DNA of 64,000 bases, from NCBI GenBank assembly GCA_002189035.1, contig NEEC01000007.1, forward strand, positions 3,596,001 through 3,660,000. The letters run 5' to 3'. The DNA is from Utricularia gibba (Eukaryota; Streptophyta; Magnoliopsida; Lamiales; Lentibulariaceae). A program made the position numbers and the translations under genes. Under the pieces are notes generated by a model, which was given only the letters and a program-made list of their open reading frames with translations, had not been told where the DNA came from and ran no database searches. Positions 63,008 to 64,000 of this stretch are shown here, piece after piece. Numbering within the stretch: the first letter of the stretch is position 1; each line of letters opens with the position of its first letter.

Positions 63008-64000
63008 TGATGCATCATTTATAACGTTGGGTTTTAATAGGCTGCCTACATGGTTTCTCAAGGAAAAGCTTGTCGTTTCTGGGCGGGTGATGTCTTTTGG
63101 AACTTCGTTCTGACCATAGGTTCGGTCTGACTCCTTTGCCACATCGGGTCCTACTCGACGAAAATCGTGATGCAGTTATTGAAGTTAGGATTTCATGAGC
63201 ACCCAAAATGGTTTTCTCAACCGCATGCTTTATATTTGATAAGGTGCTCTCGTGGGGCAACGGTATCGAGTAGGAGGTCGAGTCGAGCTCGGGCCCATAG
63301 TCATTTGTAGCTCGGCAAAAAACTTGATGCATTTATTAACGGTTGGTTTTAATAGGCTGCCTCAATGGTTTTCTCAAGGAAAAGCTTGTCGTTTTTGGGC
63401 GGGTGATGTCGTTGTGAACTTCGTTCTGACCCAAGGTTCGGTCTGTCTCCTTTGCCAAATCTGGTCCTACTCGACGAAAATCGTGATGCAGTTATTGAAG
63501 TTAGGATTTCATGAGCACCCAAAATGCTTTTCAATCGCATGCTTTGTAGTTGAGGAGGCGCTCTAGTGGGGCACGGTATCGGGCAAAAGGTCGAGTCGGG
63601 CTCGCCCAGAGTCATTTTAGCCTGTCAAAAAAAGTGATGCATTTATTAACGTTGGGTTTTAATAGGCTGCCTACATGGTTTCTCAAGGAAAAGCTTGTCG
63701 TTTCTGGGCGGGTGATGTCTTTTGGAACTTCGTTCTGACCATAGGTTCGGTCTGACTCCTTTGCCACATCGGGTCCTACTCGACGAAAATCGTGATGCAG
63801 TTATTGAAGTTAGGATTTCATGAGCACCCAAAATGGTTTTCTCAACCGCATGCTTTATATTTGATAAGGTGCTCTCGTGGGGCAACGGTATCGAGTAGGA
63901 GGTCGAGTCGAGCTCGGGCCCATAGTCATTTGTAGCTCGGCAAAAAACTTGATGCATTTATTAACGGTTGGTTTTAATAGGCTGCCTCAAGGTTTTCTCA
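63008..64000 (+). repeat. Regular a-c dimers running off the window
   Basis: Starts with tail class are 63008c, 63325a, 63635c and a partial unit from 63950. Sequence is again nearly canonical, so the array continues beyond the right edge just as it enters from the left edge at base 1 in the middle of a class-c tail. Confidence 0.85.

Larger units (their letters stand above)
1..64000 (+). repeat. Tandem satellite array, ~313-bp monomer, about 206 copies, head to tail
   Basis: Every part of the window reads as copies of one ~313-bp unit in a single orientation. Each unit starts at TGATGCATTT after an A-tract of about 6 to 10 A. It carries a HindIII site (AAGCTT) in its first half, then TCCTACTCGACGAAAATCG, a second TGATGCAG about 157 bp after the first, CACCCAAAATG, GCATGC and finally a class-specific tail. 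Boundaries were placed by eye; typical spacings are 308-315 bp. No unique DNA, coding gene, RNA gene or mobile element interrupts the array. Arrays of this kind form centromeric, pericentromeric or subtelomeric heterochromatin in eukaryotes; which applies here cannot be read from the sequence. rDNA spacer subrepeats are an alternative, but no rRNA sequence is present and 64 kb is very long for a spacer. Confidence 0.98.

Noticed and set aside
1-64000. CRISPR array
   Set aside because: Repeats are about 313 bp with no short repeat / unique spacer structure; every interval is the same sequence.
1-64000. Transposon, LTR element or insertion within the array
   Set aside because: I found no unique segment, terminal repeats, target-site duplication or enzyme-coding frame. 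Even the disordered stretches are built from satellite pieces.
1-64000. Ribosomal DNA intergenic spacer subrepeats
   Set aside because: No rRNA gene sequence is present, and 64 kb of uniform 313-bp repeats with HOR structure fits satellite DNA better, although spacer origin cannot be fully excluded from the window alone.
1-64000. Assignment to a named plant or animal centromere satellite because of the ~157-bp half unit
   Set aside because: Length alone is not evidence of identity and I do not recognise the sequence. A search of satellite and repeat databases with the 38059-38687 dimer would decide.

Overview
The whole window is one uninterrupted tandem satellite DNA array. I find no protein-coding gene, RNA gene, transposon or unique-sequence island. 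The monomer is about 313 bp, always in the same orientation. By hand I placed 207 monomer boundaries (each at TGATGCATTT or its decayed equivalent) between bases 13 and 63950. That gives 206 intervals averaging about 310 bp. An array this long, this homogeneous and without genes indicates a eukaryotic nuclear chromosome, in a centromeric, pericentromeric, subtelomeric or other heterochromatic block. The sequence alone does not name the taxon, and I did not recognise the satellite family.

The array is hierarchical. (1) Each ~313-bp monomer is an old tandem duplication of a ~157-bp unit. Both halves start with an A-tract followed by TGATGCA, a TTATT element and a GTT/GG element, and they stay alignable to the end. 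(2) The second half comes in four diagnostic classes. Class a ends in CTGTCAAAAAAAG, b in CCCGGCAAAAAAATT, c in CTCGGCAAAAAACTT with GAGTAGGAGG, and d is like c but has GCGCTC and GAGCAGGAGG. The class of one tail predicts the first half of the next monomer. (3) Classes follow each other in fixed orders and form higher-order repeats (HORs): mainly a-c dimers and a-b-c trimers on the left, and an a-c / a-b-b-d-b-c octamer (~2.49 kb) plus an a-b-d-b-c pentamer (~1.55 kb) on the right. Between 36510 and 56096 the order 5+8+8 occurs three times in succession, in blocks of 6524, 6527 and 6536 bp.

Layout: 1-10729 is a regular dimer/trimer array with one deleted monomer (1574-1843) and one 1.5-unit monomer (5914-6375). 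10730-12386 is scrambled satellite. 12387-35271 is a degenerate array with mean monomer 305 bp, dense small deletions and hybrid classes. 35272-36509 is two a-c dimers. 36510-56096 is the three-fold 21-monomer HOR. 56097-62597 is a less regular HOR region. 62598-63007 is a monomer with a ~97-bp internal partial duplication. 63008-64000 is regular a-c dimers.

One caution matters for reading the array. Most small deletions fall exactly at bases where the classes differ, and the resulting sequences are close to common subsequences of two classes. Together with the scrambled patches, this looks more like consensus blending of different repeat copies during assembly than like natural mutation. The regular right-hand HOR is the most trustworthy part.
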